Assembly: GCA_021372585.1 (NCBI GenBank)
Contig: JAJFUD010000088.1
Span: 1-36,191 of the forward strand
Length of the DNA: 36,191 bases
Direction of reading: 5' to 3'
From: a bacterium
GTDB lineage: Bacteria > Caldisericota > Caldisericia > UBA6126
Below the pieces are notes generated by a model, which had not been told where the DNA came from, searched no databases, and was given only the letters and a program-made list of their open reading frames with translations. Shown one piece after another: positions 15,004-23,473 of this stretch. A program made the translations under genes and the position numbers. Positions within the stretch are counted from its first letter, which is position 1; each line of letters starts with the position of its first letter.

Positions 15004-15465
15004 ATGAAAATAAGGATTTTGTTGTGGGTATTGATTGTTATTCTTTTAGGAGTCGCTGTCTGGTTATTCTTAAAGCCTTCCGGTGAAAAGGGAAATAAGA
15101 ATAGTGTCGCCTTTACGGTTGCTACTGTTCCGAATCCAAATGCGGAGTTCCCGATTAAAAAAGTTATCACTAACGATGCAGAGTATCAAGAATTCTTTGG
15201 AGTCGCTTCTTCCGGAATCGATTTTACGATGGACAACTTGGCGGTGATTTGTTTAGGAAAAGCAAATACCGGCGGGTACAGCGTCGAGATCACCTCTATC
15301 ACAAAATACGAAAACCAGATTTTTATACATGTTAAAGACATCTCCCCCGGAAAAAATTGTATTCTGATACAAGTGATTAATTATCCCTTCTCAGCAGTCA
15401 CTTTTGAAAAATCAGAACTACCTATCGATTGGAAAATTGATTCCATCATGGAAGATTGCCCTTAA
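15004..15465 (+). CDS. membrane-anchored PrcB-domain protein
   Basis: This 153-residue protein starts at ATG 15004, chosen because AAAGGAAG precedes it and a TATAAT lies at 14970. An N-terminal signal anchor (about residues 4-21) is followed by a PrcB C-terminal-type domain. That domain shows L-A-V-I-C-L-G-K-A-N-T-G-G-Y-S-V-E-I and, later, S-P-G-K-N-C-I-L-I-Q-V-I-N-Y-P-F, the latter corresponding to the P-G..Q..T-x-P-(Y/F) stretch of the family. PrcB was described as a partner of a secreted protease in Treponema, but most members are uncharacterised. No protease gene is adjacent; the nearest is the subtilase at 28170-30896. It is probably an extracytoplasmic binding protein. Confidence 0.7.
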   Translation: MKIRILLWVLIVILLGVAVWLFLKPSGEKGNKNSVAFTVATVPNPNAEFPIKKVITNDAEYQEFFGVASSGIDFTMDNLAVICLGKANTGGYSVEITSITKYENQIFIHVKDISPGKNCILIQVINYPFSAVTFEKSELPIDWKIDSIMEDCP

Positions 15466-15472
15466 ACCTTTC

Positions 15473-15500
15473 TTGAAGAGAAGCTATTTTTTAGTACAAT
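15473..15500 (+). promoter_or_regulatory. promoter of the rpsB operon
   Basis: TTGAAG (15473-15478) and TACAAT (15495-15500) are separated by 16 bp. Transcription near 15507 would give a leader of about 92 nt with strong secondary structure. Confidence 0.65.
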
Positions 15501-15506
15501 AGTACA

Positions 15507-15598
15507 AGATAAAACCACGCACACTTTTCTTAAGTGGTGGAAGCTGAGTGCTTCTATACAGAAAAGTGGAGGGTTAACCACTTATTTGGAGGTATGTT
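15507..15598 (+). ncRNA. rpsB leader RNA with pseudoknot potential
   Basis: Three helices can form: A 15522-15530 with 15560-15568 (9 bp), B 15531-15538 with 15577-15584 (8 bp), and C 15540-15544 with 15550-15554 (5 bp). A and B are interleaved, so together they make an H-type pseudoknot with C inside. Helix B ends 3 nt before the GGAGGT ribosome-binding site (15588-15593), so folding could control translation. In E. coli, S2 represses rpsB-tsf through its own leader. A similar autogenous role here is inferred. Confidence 0.6.
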
Positions 15599-16405
15599 TT
15601 GGGTATTATTAACATGAAGAGCCTATTAGAGGCAGGTGTGCATTTCGGTCATCAGACCAAGCGATGGAATCCTAAGATGAAAGATTTCATCTTCACTGCA
15701 CGTAACGGGATTCATATTATTGATTTACGGCAATCTGCAGAAAGAGCAGAGATGGCTTACAATTTCGTCAGAGAAACAGCGGCAAAAGGGGGGAAATTTC
15801 TTTTAGTTGGCACCAAGAAACAATCCCAGGATATTGTCAAAGAAGAAGCTATCAGAAGCGGACAATATTACATTAACCAGAGATGGTTCGGCGGTACATT
15901 GACGAACTTTGCCACCATTCGAAGCCGTATCGATTTTTTACAGAAACTGAAAGAGCAAGAAGAGTCCGGTTTTTTGCAGAAGCTTCCTATTAAGGAACAG
16001 GCAAAACTGTTGAAAGAAAAAAACAGACTAGAAAAGTTCCTGACCGGTATTCTGGATATGACAGAGTTACCAGCAGCTGTTTTTATAACGGACACCCATA
16101 AAGAGCATTTGGCGATTATGGAAGCAAAAAGGTTGAGAATTCCAACCATTGCGATTGTAGATACGAATTGTGACCCGACTGAGTTGGATTATCCACTACC
16201 GGGAAATGACGACGCGATCAGATCGATTCGGTTTTTTACCTCATTGATTTCCGATGCCATTTTAGAAGGAAAAGAAGGATTTCAGTCATCCGAAGAGGAA
16301 CCAGCTCAAGATGCATCAGTGGATCCTGTTCAACCAATCGCTTCAGAACCAATCTCTGAAATTGTTGAAGAAACTGCCGTAGAGGACATTAAACCAGAAG
16401 TCTAA
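15599..16405 (+). CDS. rpsB: 30S ribosomal protein S2
   Basis: This 268-residue protein starts at TTG with GGAGGT 5 nt upstream. The N-terminus [18 protein letters not shown] matches the universal S2 start (M-x-x-I-x-M-K-x-L-L-E-A-G), which settles the TTG over the internal ATG at 15614. Also visible are R-W-N-P-K-M, the coiled-coil hairpin (about 105-145) and W-F-G-G-T-L-T-N. The C-terminus has an acidic Ser/Glu-rich tail of about 40 residues beyond the conserved fold. It is the first gene of the operon with tsf, preceded by the structured leader. Confidence 0.97.
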   Translation: MGIINMKSLLEAGVHFGHQTKRWNPKMKDFIFTARNGIHIIDLRQSAERAEMAYNFVRETAAKGGKFLLVGTKKQSQDIVKEEAIRSGQYYINQRWFGGTLTNFATIRSRIDFLQKLKEQEESGFLQKLPIKEQAKLLKEKNRLEKFLTGILDMTELPAAVFITDTHKEHLAIMEAKRLRIPTIAIVDTNCDPTELDYPLPGNDDAIRSIRFFTSLISDAILEGKEGFQSSEEEPAQDASVDPVQPIASEPISEIVEETAVEDIKPEV

Positions 16406-16434
16406 GTTTTGTTTATTGTTGGAGGAGTTAGCAA

Positions 16435-17031
16435 ATGAATATTTCTATGGATCTTATAAAAGAACTAAGGGAGAAAACTTCAGCTGGTATCAGTGATTGC
16501 AAAAAGGCTTTGGAAGCCTGTGGTTGTGATATGGAAAAAGCAGTCGATGAGCTCAGGAAAAAGGGATTAGCCACTGCACAGAAAAAAGCAGGCAGGTCTA
16601 CCAATCAGGGTGTTATCGAGGTTTATTTGCATCATGATCACCAGTTGGGAGTAATGCTCGAGTTAAACTGCGAAACGGATTTTGTGGCAAGTACTAAAGA
16701 ATTTCGTGATTTAGCGAAGAAAATTGCAATGCAAATCGCGCTAGATGCTCCTTTGTATGTGGATAAAGATTCTGTTCCCGTCGATCTTGTTGAGGCCGAA
16801 AAAAAGCTTTACAAAGAACAGCTTCAACAAGAAAAAAAGCCAGAACATGTGATCGAAAAAATATTAGAGGGTAAGCTGGAAGCTTTTTTCAAATCGGTTT
16901 GTTTATTAGATTTACCAACTATGGCTGACCCAAAGCTAACGGTCCGTGATTTGATTCACGAAGCAGTGGGTAAATTGCAAGAAAACATTTCTGTGAAGCG
17001 CTTTAAAAGGTTTAAACTAGGAGAAGAATAA
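16435..17031 (+). CDS. tsf: elongation factor Ts
   Basis: This 198-residue protein is the nucleotide exchange factor for EF-Tu. The N-terminal UBA-like domain is clear (L-I-K-E-L-R-E-K-T-S-A-G-I-S-D-C-K-K-A-L-E), followed by A-Q-K-K-A-G-R and the core L-E-L-N-C-E-T-D-F-V-A. It is the short form, like that of Thermus (about 196), lacking the second core subdomain found in the roughly 280-residue E. coli protein. GGAGGAG precedes the ATG. It follows rpsB by 29 bp and precedes pyrH by 3 bp. Confidence 0.97.
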   Translation: MNISMDLIKELREKTSAGISDCKKALEACGCDMEKAVDELRKKGLATAQKKAGRSTNQGVIEVYLHHDHQLGVMLELNCETDFVASTKEFRDLAKKIAMQIALDAPLYVDKDSVPVDLVEAEKKLYKEQLQQEKKPEHVIEKILEGKLEAFFKSVCLLDLPTMADPKLTVRDLIHEAVGKLQENISVKRFKRFKLGEE

Positions 17032-17034
17032 ACT

Positions 17035-17775
17035 ATGCCGGAAGATTCCGTTGCCAGTAAACCCAGATTTAAGCGTATCTTATTAAAGTTATCCGGAGAA
17101 GCTTTTCAGGGGAAGAAAGAATTTGGAATCGACATTGATTATTTAAAAGAATTATCCGGTTATCTCAAGCAGATCCATGAGTTAAATGTTGAGATGGGGA
17201 TAGTCGTTGGTGGCGGAAATTTCTGGAGAGGAAGGGACGCCACCTCCCTTGGGATGGACCAAGCTACAGCTGACTATATCGGCATGACAGGTACGATTAT
17301 GAATGCTTTAGCTCTTCAAGCTTCTCTGGAAAGTATCCAAACACAAGTGCGTGTTTTAAGCGCTATCCAAGTTCAGCAATTAGCGGAACCTTATATCAGA
17401 AGAAGAGCTATTCGTCATATTGAAAAAGGTAGGATAGTTGTATTTGCCGGAGGAACAGGAAGCCCTTTCTTTTCTACTGATACTTGTGCAGCGCTCAGGG
17501 CTGCTGAAATCAATGCTGATGTTGTATTGAAGGCAACGAATGTTGATCATATTTATAGTGAAGATCCAAAAATTAATAAACATGCTATCCGATATAAGGT
17601 ACTCGATTACACAGAATTATTAACAAAAGACCTTAAAGTAATCGATTCTACAGCCGTCTCATTATGCAGAGAAAAAAAACTGCCACTGATAGTTTTTTCC
17701 ATTAAAGAACCGGAAAACTTAGTGAAGGTATTGTTTGATGAGAACCTGGGAACTTCAGTCAAAGAAAACCGATGA
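17035..17775 (+). CDS. pyrH: UMP kinase
   Basis: This 246-residue hexameric amino-acid-kinase-family enzyme converts UMP + ATP to UDP + ADP. Visible motifs are R-I-L-L-K-L-S-G-E-A-F (residues about 14-24), V-V-G-G-G-N-F-W-R-G, the active-site stretch D-Y-I-G-M-T-G-T-I-M-N-A, and F-A-G-G-T-G-S-P-F-F-S-T-D. Its AGGAGAAG ribosome-binding site lies in the last codons of tsf. It is followed by frr with its own GAGGAGGT. Confidence 0.97.
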   Translation: MPEDSVASKPRFKRILLKLSGEAFQGKKEFGIDIDYLKELSGYLKQIHELNVEMGIVVGGGNFWRGRDATSLGMDQATADYIGMTGTIMNALALQASLESIQTQVRVLSAIQVQQLAEPYIRRRAIRHIEKGRIVVFAGGTGSPFFSTDTCAALRAAEINADVVLKATNVDHIYSEDPKINKHAIRYKVLDYTELLTKDLKVIDSTAVSLCREKKLPLIVFSIKEPENLVKVLFDENLGTSVKENR

Positions 17776-17785
17776 GGAGGTAGCA

Positions 17786-18349
17786 ATGACGGAAAAAGAG
17801 AAGATTATCCATGAGACGAATGAACGAATGAACAAATCTTTTCTGTCTTTAACGGAATCATTTTTAACGGTGAGAGCAGGCAAGGTTAGTCCTTCTATTT
17901 TAACCAAGATGTCTGTGGAGAGTTTCGGGGGACATGTTTTTCTGAACCAGCTTGGTAATGTTTTTGCGCAGGATGCGAAAACTCTGGTGATTGAACCTTG
18001 GGATAAAGATTCTTTAAAGGATATCGAAAAAGCGATTATGAAATCCAATATCGGTGTCATGCCTGTGAATGATGGACGGGTGATTCGCCTCAATTTTCCT
18101 CCTCTGACTGAAGAGCGGAGAAATGATTTGGTCAAGGTAATTCATCATTATGGTGAAGATGCAAAAGTTGCAGTACGAAACATTAGAAGAGATGCAAATG
18201 AACACATTAAGAAACTTGAAAAAGACAAGGCAATATCGGAGGATGAAAAGAAACGAGCTGAAGAAGAAATTCAGAAATTAACTGATCAATATATTCAAAA
18301 GATTGATGATGAAACTAAACACAAAGAAAAAGATATTCGGGATATCTGA
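17786..18349 (+). CDS. frr: ribosome recycling factor
   Basis: This 187-residue protein starts at ATG 17786, chosen over upstream in-frame codons because GAGGAGGT lies immediately before it and M-T-E-K-E-K fits the family length (185). It has the three-helix bundle with R-A-G-K-V-S-P-S-I-L (domain I) and the characteristic I-R-L-N-F-P-P-L-T-E-E-R-R and V-A-V-R-N-I-R-R-D-A-N segments. With EF-G it splits post-termination ribosomes. Its last 44 bp overlap the start of uppS. Confidence 0.96.
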   Translation: MTEKEKIIHETNERMNKSFLSLTESFLTVRAGKVSPSILTKMSVESFGGHVFLNQLGNVFAQDAKTLVIEPWDKDSLKDIEKAIMKSNIGVMPVNDGRVIRLNFPPLTEERRNDLVKVIHHYGEDAKVAVRNIRRDANEHIKKLEKDKAISEDEKKRAEEEIQKLTDQYIQKIDDETKHKEKDIRDI

Positions 18350-19037
18350 TCGACCTTCAATTGAGCATGTTGCTATTATAATGGATGGAAATGGACGTTG
18401 GGCAAATAAACGTGGATTAAACAGAATTGAAGGGCACCGTGCTTCCAAGAAGGCTATCAGAGAGTCGATCAAAGCATGTATAAACCATAAAATCCCATTT
18501 TTATCCCTGTTTGCCTTTTCTACCGACAATTGGAAAAGACCAAAAAAAGAAATTACCCAGCTATTCGATATTTTTTCTGATTTTTTAATTCAGGAAATCC
18601 CTGATTTGATAAAGCAGGATGTCAAGATTGTTGTCTCCGGTTCTTTGGAAAAGTTTCCTGAAAAAATGCAAAATGCTATCACCACTACCATTCAAAAAAC
18701 GTCTCAAAATAAGACCTTAACTGTTAACATCTGTTTGGATTACTCAGGAAAATCGGAGATCGTTAAGGCAGTTCAATCAATTATCAAAGAACGGATTCTT
18801 CCGGAAAACATTGATGAAGTAGAATTGGAAAGACATTTCATGCTTCCCGGATTTCCTCCGGTCGATTTAATGATTAGAACATCGGGAGAGCAACGAATCA
18901 GTAATTTTATGCTATGGCAAATTGCCTATGCAGAATTGTATTTTACCCCGGTATTATGGCCTGATTTTACCGTAGAGGTGTTCGATCAAGCCATTTGGGA
19001 TTTTAGTTTAAGAAATCGAAGATACGGAGGGTTGTAA
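18306..19037 (+). CDS. uppS: undecaprenyl diphosphate synthase (cis-prenyltransferase)
   Basis: This 243-residue enzyme makes the C55 carrier lipid for the cell wall. The hallmark H-V-A-I-I-M-D-G-N-G-R-W-A (residues 21-33, catalytic Asp27) is present, along with F-S-T-D-N-W-K-R-P and the C-terminal D-L-M-I-R-T-S-G-E-Q-R-I-S-N-F-M-L-W-Q. No Shine-Dalgarno is visible, and the double ATG (18306/18309) lies inside the frr 3' end, so translation is probably coupled to frr. The next gene follows without a gap. Confidence 0.95.
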   Translation: MMKLNTKKKIFGISDRPSIEHVAIIMDGNGRWANKRGLNRIEGHRASKKAIRESIKACINHKIPFLSLFAFSTDNWKRPKKEITQLFDIFSDFLIQEIPDLIKQDVKIVVSGSLEKFPEKMQNAITTTIQKTSQNKTLTVNICLDYSGKSEIVKAVQSIIKERILPENIDEVELERHFMLPGFPPVDLMIRTSGEQRISNFMLWQIAYAELYFTPVLWPDFTVEVFDQAIWDFSLRNRRYGGL

Positions 19038-19856
19038 TTGGACAAAAACCTTCAAACCCGTTTATTAGTCGGTTTCTTTGGAATTGTTATTATTCTCTTT
19101 GCAAATTTTATACATCTACATTCCTTTATTGTGGTGTTTTTGTTTTTTTGGAGTTTATCAGTATTGGAACTAATACAAGTTATTGATTCAGATGGAATGT
19201 ACCGATTGTTCATGTTGATGTTCTGCTTGCTATTAGGAATAGTATGTTCTGGTTATGGAAAAATCGTATCCTATGAAATGGTCATTTTAATGTGGTTATG
19301 TTCTGTCTTTGCTATCATGGGGATCTTGCACTTCAATATGGTTCATTGTAAATGTTTTCAAAAAACAGGGAGTTTTATAAAAGCGATTTTCTTCCCGGTT
19401 TATGTGACAATTCCTTATATTTTGCTTGTGATGATTCGATCAGGTAATAGAGGATCGTTTTGGATTCTCTTTATGCTGCTAACTGCATGGGTATTAGATA
19501 TTTTTTCCTATTTTACAGGGATGTTAATTGGGAAGCATAAGATTGCCCCAAAAATATCCCCTAAAAAAACTGTGGAAGGGTTTGTGGGGGGGTTGATATT
19601 TTCAGGATTCTTCATCTATATCTACTTGAAAGCTTTCACGACAATATCATTGTTTCCTGTCTTAGTCATCTCTTTCACTCTGCCAATAGCCGGGTTTTTA
19701 GGCGATTTATTTGAATCTTTCATCAAGAGGAGCGCAGGAATTAAAGACTCAGGTGACTTGTTAAGCGGGCATGGTGGTTTTTTAGATCGCTTTGACAGTC
19801 TATTGTTTATTGTCATATTGTTTGCTTTTTACCAACACGTTTTGCTTTGGTTATGA
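19038..19856 (+). CDS. cdsA: phosphatidate cytidylyltransferase
   Basis: This 272-residue membrane enzyme makes CDP-diacylglycerol. It has about eight transmembrane helices and the CdsA C-terminal signature S-x(8)-D-x-K-D...G-G-x-x-D-R-x-D, visible as K-R-S-A-G-I-K-D-S-G-D-L-L and G-H-G-G-F-L-D-R-F-D. The S-P-K-K-T-V-E-G-F-V-G-G motif is also typical. It starts with TTG directly after the uppS stop, with GGAGGG at the end of uppS serving as its ribosome-binding site. It overlaps dxr as ATGA. Confidence 0.95.
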   Translation: MDKNLQTRLLVGFFGIVIILFANFIHLHSFIVVFLFFWSLSVLELIQVIDSDGMYRLFMLMFCLLLGIVCSGYGKIVSYEMVILMWLCSVFAIMGILHFNMVHCKCFQKTGSFIKAIFFPVYVTIPYILLVMIRSGNRGSFWILFMLLTAWVLDIFSYFTGMLIGKHKIAPKISPKKTVEGFVGGLIFSGFFIYIYLKAFTTISLFPVLVISFTLPIAGFLGDLFESFIKRSAGIKDSGDLLSGHGGFLDRFDSLLFIVILFAFYQHVLLWL

Positions 19857-21022
19857 AAAAGTCTGTTGCGATCATTGGATGTACCGGATCGATTGGTACA
19901 CAAACCATTGATGTTATCTCTCACCATAGGGATGTTTTTGATCTAAAGCTAATCACCTGCCATCATAACTTAGAAAAAGCTAAAGAATCTACCACTGCTT
20001 TCCCGGATGTGCTGATTGGACTGCATGATCAATTGCAAGCATCCCTGTTCAATCAGGATATATTGATTGGGGACCAAGCTATCATCGACTGGATCATCTC
20101 AAAAAAAATCCAGGTGGTGGTCATCGCATCCTCATCAATAGGAACTATATCATTAGTTTTAAGCATATTGCCTTATGTTGAGCGTGTCGCTCTGTCATCC
20201 AAAGAAGTTATTATCCTAGCTGGCAGTTTACAATTCATCACCCCTGAATGGAAAGAAAAGGTCTTACCTGTCGATAGTGAACATGTAGCGATACATCAAT
20301 TGTTACGGTATGCAGACAGAGAGAACATTCATCAAGTCATATTAACAGCTTCTGGTGGTCCTTTTTATTCACAAACACCGACTCCGGATCTGTTAAAAAT
20401 AACACCTTCTCAAGCCTTAAAACATCCTACCTGGCAGATGGGGAAAAAAGTGACCATTGATTCTGCCACCATGGCAAATAAAGGGATTGAACTTTTAGAA
20501 GCACATTATTTGTTTGGTTTTTCAACTGAAACATTAAATGTTGTCATTCATCCGCAATCTATGATCCACGCTATGTTACAGCTTAAGGGTGGATCTGTTA
20601 TCACGCAAATGGCTTATCCAGACATGCGTTTCCCGATTGCCTACGCTCTTTTTTATCCTGAGTTACCTTCCTTGCCCTACATCAAACCGATTGAAATGGA
20701 TGCTTTTCCTGATTGTTCTTTTATTCAAACTCAGGCAACCAGCATCCCGATTATATCATTAGCCTTGGAATGCTTGCAAGGATCAAGTCTGAAACCATTA
20801 TTTTATATGATGGCCGATGAATTAGCTGTAGAAGCTTTTCTTAACCATAAAATCCGATTTATTGAAATCGCTGACTTTTTACGCTTTTGTGTCATAGAGT
20901 TAGAAAAAATATACTCTATGCAGAACTTTCAGGTACATCAGGCAGAAGTGCCGAATTTTATTAGTGATGTAATGCAAAATACTCGACGAATGTTGATTCA
21001 ATTTAAGAAACAGGTGGAATAG
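19853..21022 (+). CDS. dxr: 1-deoxy-D-xylulose 5-phosphate reductoisomerase
   Basis: This 389-residue protein is the committed enzyme of the non-mevalonate isoprenoid pathway (DXP to MEP with NADPH). The NADPH-binding G-C-T-G-S-I-G-T-Q-T is at about residues 9-18. Metal and substrate residues appear in V-D-S-E-H-V-A-I, T-A-S-G-G-P-F and H-P-T-W-Q-M-G-K-K-V-T-I-D-S-A-T-M-A-N-K-G-I-E. The family segment usually written A-N-K-E-S reads S-S-K-E-V here, a mild divergence that keeps K-E. I use ATG 19853, which overlaps the cdsA stop (ATGA). It supplies precursors to uppS in the same operon. Confidence 0.95.
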   Translation: MKKSVAIIGCTGSIGTQTIDVISHHRDVFDLKLITCHHNLEKAKESTTAFPDVLIGLHDQLQASLFNQDILIGDQAIIDWIISKKIQVVVIASSSIGTISLVLSILPYVERVALSSKEVIILAGSLQFITPEWKEKVLPVDSEHVAIHQLLRYADRENIHQVILTASGGPFYSQTPTPDLLKITPSQALKHPTWQMGKKVTIDSATMANKGIELLEAHYLFGFSTETLNVVIHPQSMIHAMLQLKGGSVITQMAYPDMRFPIAYALFYPELPSLPYIKPIEMDAFPDCSFIQTQATSIPIISLALECLQGSSLKPLFYMMADELAVEAFLNHKIRFIEIADFLRFCVIELEKIYSMQNFQVHQAEVPNFISDVMQNTRRMLIQFKKQVE

Positions 21023-22060
21023 ATGACTTACTTATTTTCTTTCTTGGCGATTAATCTTATTATTTTTTTACATGAACTGGGGCACTATTTAGTAGCAAAA
21101 CGTACTGGCATGAAGGTAGAGCGTTTTGGAATCGGAATGGGTCCCGTTATCAAAATTGGAAAATTGAAATTTGCTTTTCAACGCGGGGAGACAGAATATT
21201 GCTTATGCTGGCTTCCAATAGGGGGCTTTTGCCAGATTAAAGGAGAAGAGGAGGATACTACAGAACCTGATTCCTATAATGCTAAACCTCCTTTATCCAA
21301 ATTTATGGTTGCTTTTGCAGGTCCATTCACCAATATTCTGACTACTGTATTGGTGCTGATTATACTTTTTATGGGTGCAGGAGATCCATCCTATTTTGCT
21401 CAAGTTCAAGAACTTAAGGAAGGGATGCCTGCAATTGAAGCAGGTTTTCAGCCTAATGATATCATCGTCGGCGTAAACGGTAAAAACGAGGTCGAGTGGT
21501 CTCAAATTCAAGCGACTATCTCAAACAATATCGACCAGCCAATTCAATTGATTGTAAAGAGAGGCAGCGAGGAACTGACTATTCCGGTTACCCCTGTTTT
21601 ATCAGAAGGGAGAGGTATTATCGGTGTGCTCGTGAGTGGATACCCGAAACAATTAGCTGTCGGTGAATCTATTGTGCACACTTTTCGAAAAATGGGGCAG
21701 TTCTTTCAACAATTTCTCCTTTTTATCGGAAGAGCTTTTACGGGCAATATTAATCAAAGCGAAGTCGGCGGAATTATCTCGATATACAAAGTTGCAGAGC
21801 AGAGCGCAAAAGAATCCATTAGTTCTTTTTTCTTTTTTATCGCTTTTTTAAGTTTAAATCTGGGTGTATTGAACTTATTTCCCTTCCCACCCTTGGATGG
21901 TGGAAAAATTATATTTGCTTTATTCGAAGCGATATTCAGGAAAAAAATCAATAAAAAAGCGGAAATATGGATTAACCTGGTTGGATTTGTGATTTTAATG
22001 GGTTTAATGATTTACGTAAACTTTCTGGATATTAAGAACCTGATCATCAATCGGTTGTAA
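21023..22060 (+). CDS. rseP: RseP-type site-2 zinc metalloprotease
   Basis: This 345-residue protein is a membrane-embedded M50 protease. The zinc motif H17-E-L-G-H21 is in the first helix. A single PDZ domain (about residues 125-200; A-G-F-Q-P-N-D-I-I-V-G-V-N-G) and the distal zinc ligand motif L-F-P-F-P-P-L-D-G-G-K follow. A single PDZ is typical of the Gram-positive RasP/YluC type, while E. coli RseP has two. It cleaves membrane-bound regulators within the bilayer. The ATG directly follows the dxr stop. It is the last gene of the operon, closed by a strong terminator. Confidence 0.94.
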   Translation: MTYLFSFLAINLIIFLHELGHYLVAKRTGMKVERFGIGMGPVIKIGKLKFAFQRGETEYCLCWLPIGGFCQIKGEEEDTTEPDSYNAKPPLSKFMVAFAGPFTNILTTVLVLIILFMGAGDPSYFAQVQELKEGMPAIEAGFQPNDIIVGVNGKNEVEWSQIQATISNNIDQPIQLIVKRGSEELTIPVTPVLSEGRGIIGVLVSGYPKQLAVGESIVHTFRKMGQFFQQFLLFIGRAFTGNINQSEVGGIISIYKVAEQSAKESISSFFFFIAFLSLNLGVLNLFPFPPLDGGKIIFALFEAIFRKKINKKAEIWINLVGFVILMGLMIYVNFLDIKNLIINRL

Positions 22061-22073
22061 TTCTCTTAAAAAG

Positions 22074-22112
22074 AAAAAAATCCCGGGGTTTTAGTCTCCC
22101 CGGGATTTTTTT
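22074..22112. terminator. strong terminator after rseP, usable from both strands
   Basis: A 15-bp perfect stem (22074-22088 with 22098-22112) has a GC-rich core TCCCGGGG/CCCCGGGA flanked by A7 and T7, with a 9-nt loop. It ends the rpsB-rseP operon and also the convergent ATPase gene (stop at 22124). Confidence 0.95.
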
Positions 22113-22123
22113 ATGGATACGGT

Positions 22124-23473
22124 TTAGATATTATCTAAGCTGTAAAGCACAACTGTTTCAGTTTTTTTCTTAGCTTCTTTCTCAAGCTCTTTTGAGAAAC
22201 CTGATTTGGAAAAGATCAGATAATTATCTCTCCGAATTCTTCTGGGAACAGCAACAAAATGGGATTCTTGGATAAGAGAGTGTAAATCAGCCGGGGTTGC
22301 AGGGGTATCTTTCCAGAAAACACTGCCAAACAGGACATCTCTTTCACCGAGGGCTAACAGCTCTATAAATCTGTCTTTCTCCCACCAATTACTAACGGTA
22401 TAAGTATCAAATATCTCGTTTTTGCCCTTTAGTTCTTCCTGAATAATATTGATCATAGTTTTCTTCATGAGATTAGGATAATCAATTTTCATCTGTTCAA
22501 TAATGGAGTCGGTTTTATTTAACATAAGGGCTTCTTGATTTGAATAAACATACCTAAACCAAAACCGATAGAACGGTTCGATAATGCGGTATTTACCTTT
22601 TCTGGATTTATCAGGATTCTCATCAGTGCCAGGTAGAATCCTGTCAATCAGATCTAATTCACGTAATCTGTCTAAGAAGGAGGTCAAGTTATGAGTTCTC
22701 AAGCCTAACCTTTTTGCTAATAAACCAATTTTGGCTTCTTCTTGAGACAAGACCTGCATGATGGAAAAATAGGTAGTTGGATCGTGAAAATCATAGTTTA
22801 GCATAATACGAGGATCCAGATAAGCGACAATGGTGGGGCTGGAAAGAAAATACCGGACATTTTCAAATATGTCTTTATTCTTGTCGAGCAATTTGTAGAA
22901 TTTTGGTACACCACCTGTAATAGCATAAAATGAAACAATCGTCTCAATCGGAAGACCGGAAAACTGCTTTTTAAATTCTGAGAACGACATAGAGTCAATG
23001 GTATGTGTTTTTATTTCAGTGGGTTTCATGAGGGCGGTCATTCTCTCTTTGATCATTTCCATTTCAGGTCTGGAGGACCCAGAAGCAAGCAAAAGAATAT
23101 TGTTTTTAGCACCTGTTTTTAACCAAGCTTCTTGAATAATGGTCAATACGGAAGTACAAGATTTTACAAGGTTTTGAAAATCATCAAAAGCAACAATCAT
23201 TTTTTTATCAGGATTCGGATTTTGGAAGGCAAGTTCAAAAAACTTTTCCCAGGAAATGTCTTGTGAAATTTTCGATTTATTTGTGTTGTTCATTGAGCGA
23301 ACAAATCTGGGAAGCTGTATTTTATCGTGTTGTAAGTCACAACGAAAATACAAAGATGTATCATTTAAAAGCCCTTTTAGCAAAGTAGTCTTGCCAGATC
23401 CTATTTTACCAGTTATTAACACAACAGATGATTTTTTTCCTTCTAAGAATCTACTTAAACTTAAATCATTCAT
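22124..23473 (-). CDS. AAA ATPase of the COG1672/DUF234 group
   Basis: This 449-residue protein has Walker A G-K-I-G-S-G-K-T-T-L at about residues 22-31. Walker B is M-I-V-A-F-D-D-F-Q, with D-D in place of D-E. A sensor-like L-L-L-A-S-G-S-S follows. A winged-helix segment and a C-terminal DUF234 domain then start at R-K-G-K-Y-R-I-I-E-P-F-Y-R-F-W. DUF234 is usually a PD-(D/E)xK-type nuclease fold, with I-D-x-V-A and G-E-x-K-W. Here these read F-I-E-L-L-A-L and G-S-V-F-W, so the E-x-K is lost and nuclease activity is unlikely. I start at 23473 because AAGGGAGGA lies just upstream; an in-frame codon at 23494 precedes that site. These ATPases are common in archaea and anaerobes and their role is unknown. 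The gene stands alone after an AT-rich gap. Confidence 0.8.
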   Translation of the reverse strand: MNDLSLSRFLEGKKSSVVLITGKIGSGKTTLLKGLLNDTSLYFRCDLQHDKIQLPRFVRSMNNTNKSKISQDISWEKFFELAFQNPNPDKKMIVAFDDFQNLVKSCTSVLTIIQEAWLKTGAKNNILLLASGSSRPEMEMIKERMTALMKPTEIKTHTIDSMSFSEFKKQFSGLPIETIVSFYAITGGVPKFYKLLDKNKDIFENVRYFLSSPTIVAYLDPRIMLNYDFHDPTTYFSIMQVLSQEEAKIGLLAKRLGLRTHNLTSFLDRLRELDLIDRILPGTDENPDKSRKGKYRIIEPFYRFWFRYVYSNQEALMLNKTDSIIEQMKIDYPNLMKKTMINIIQEELKGKNEIFDTYTVSNWWEKDRFIELLALGERDVLFGSVFWKDTPATPADLHSLIQESHFVAVPRRIRRDNYLIFSKSGFSKELEKEAKKKTETVVLYSLDNI

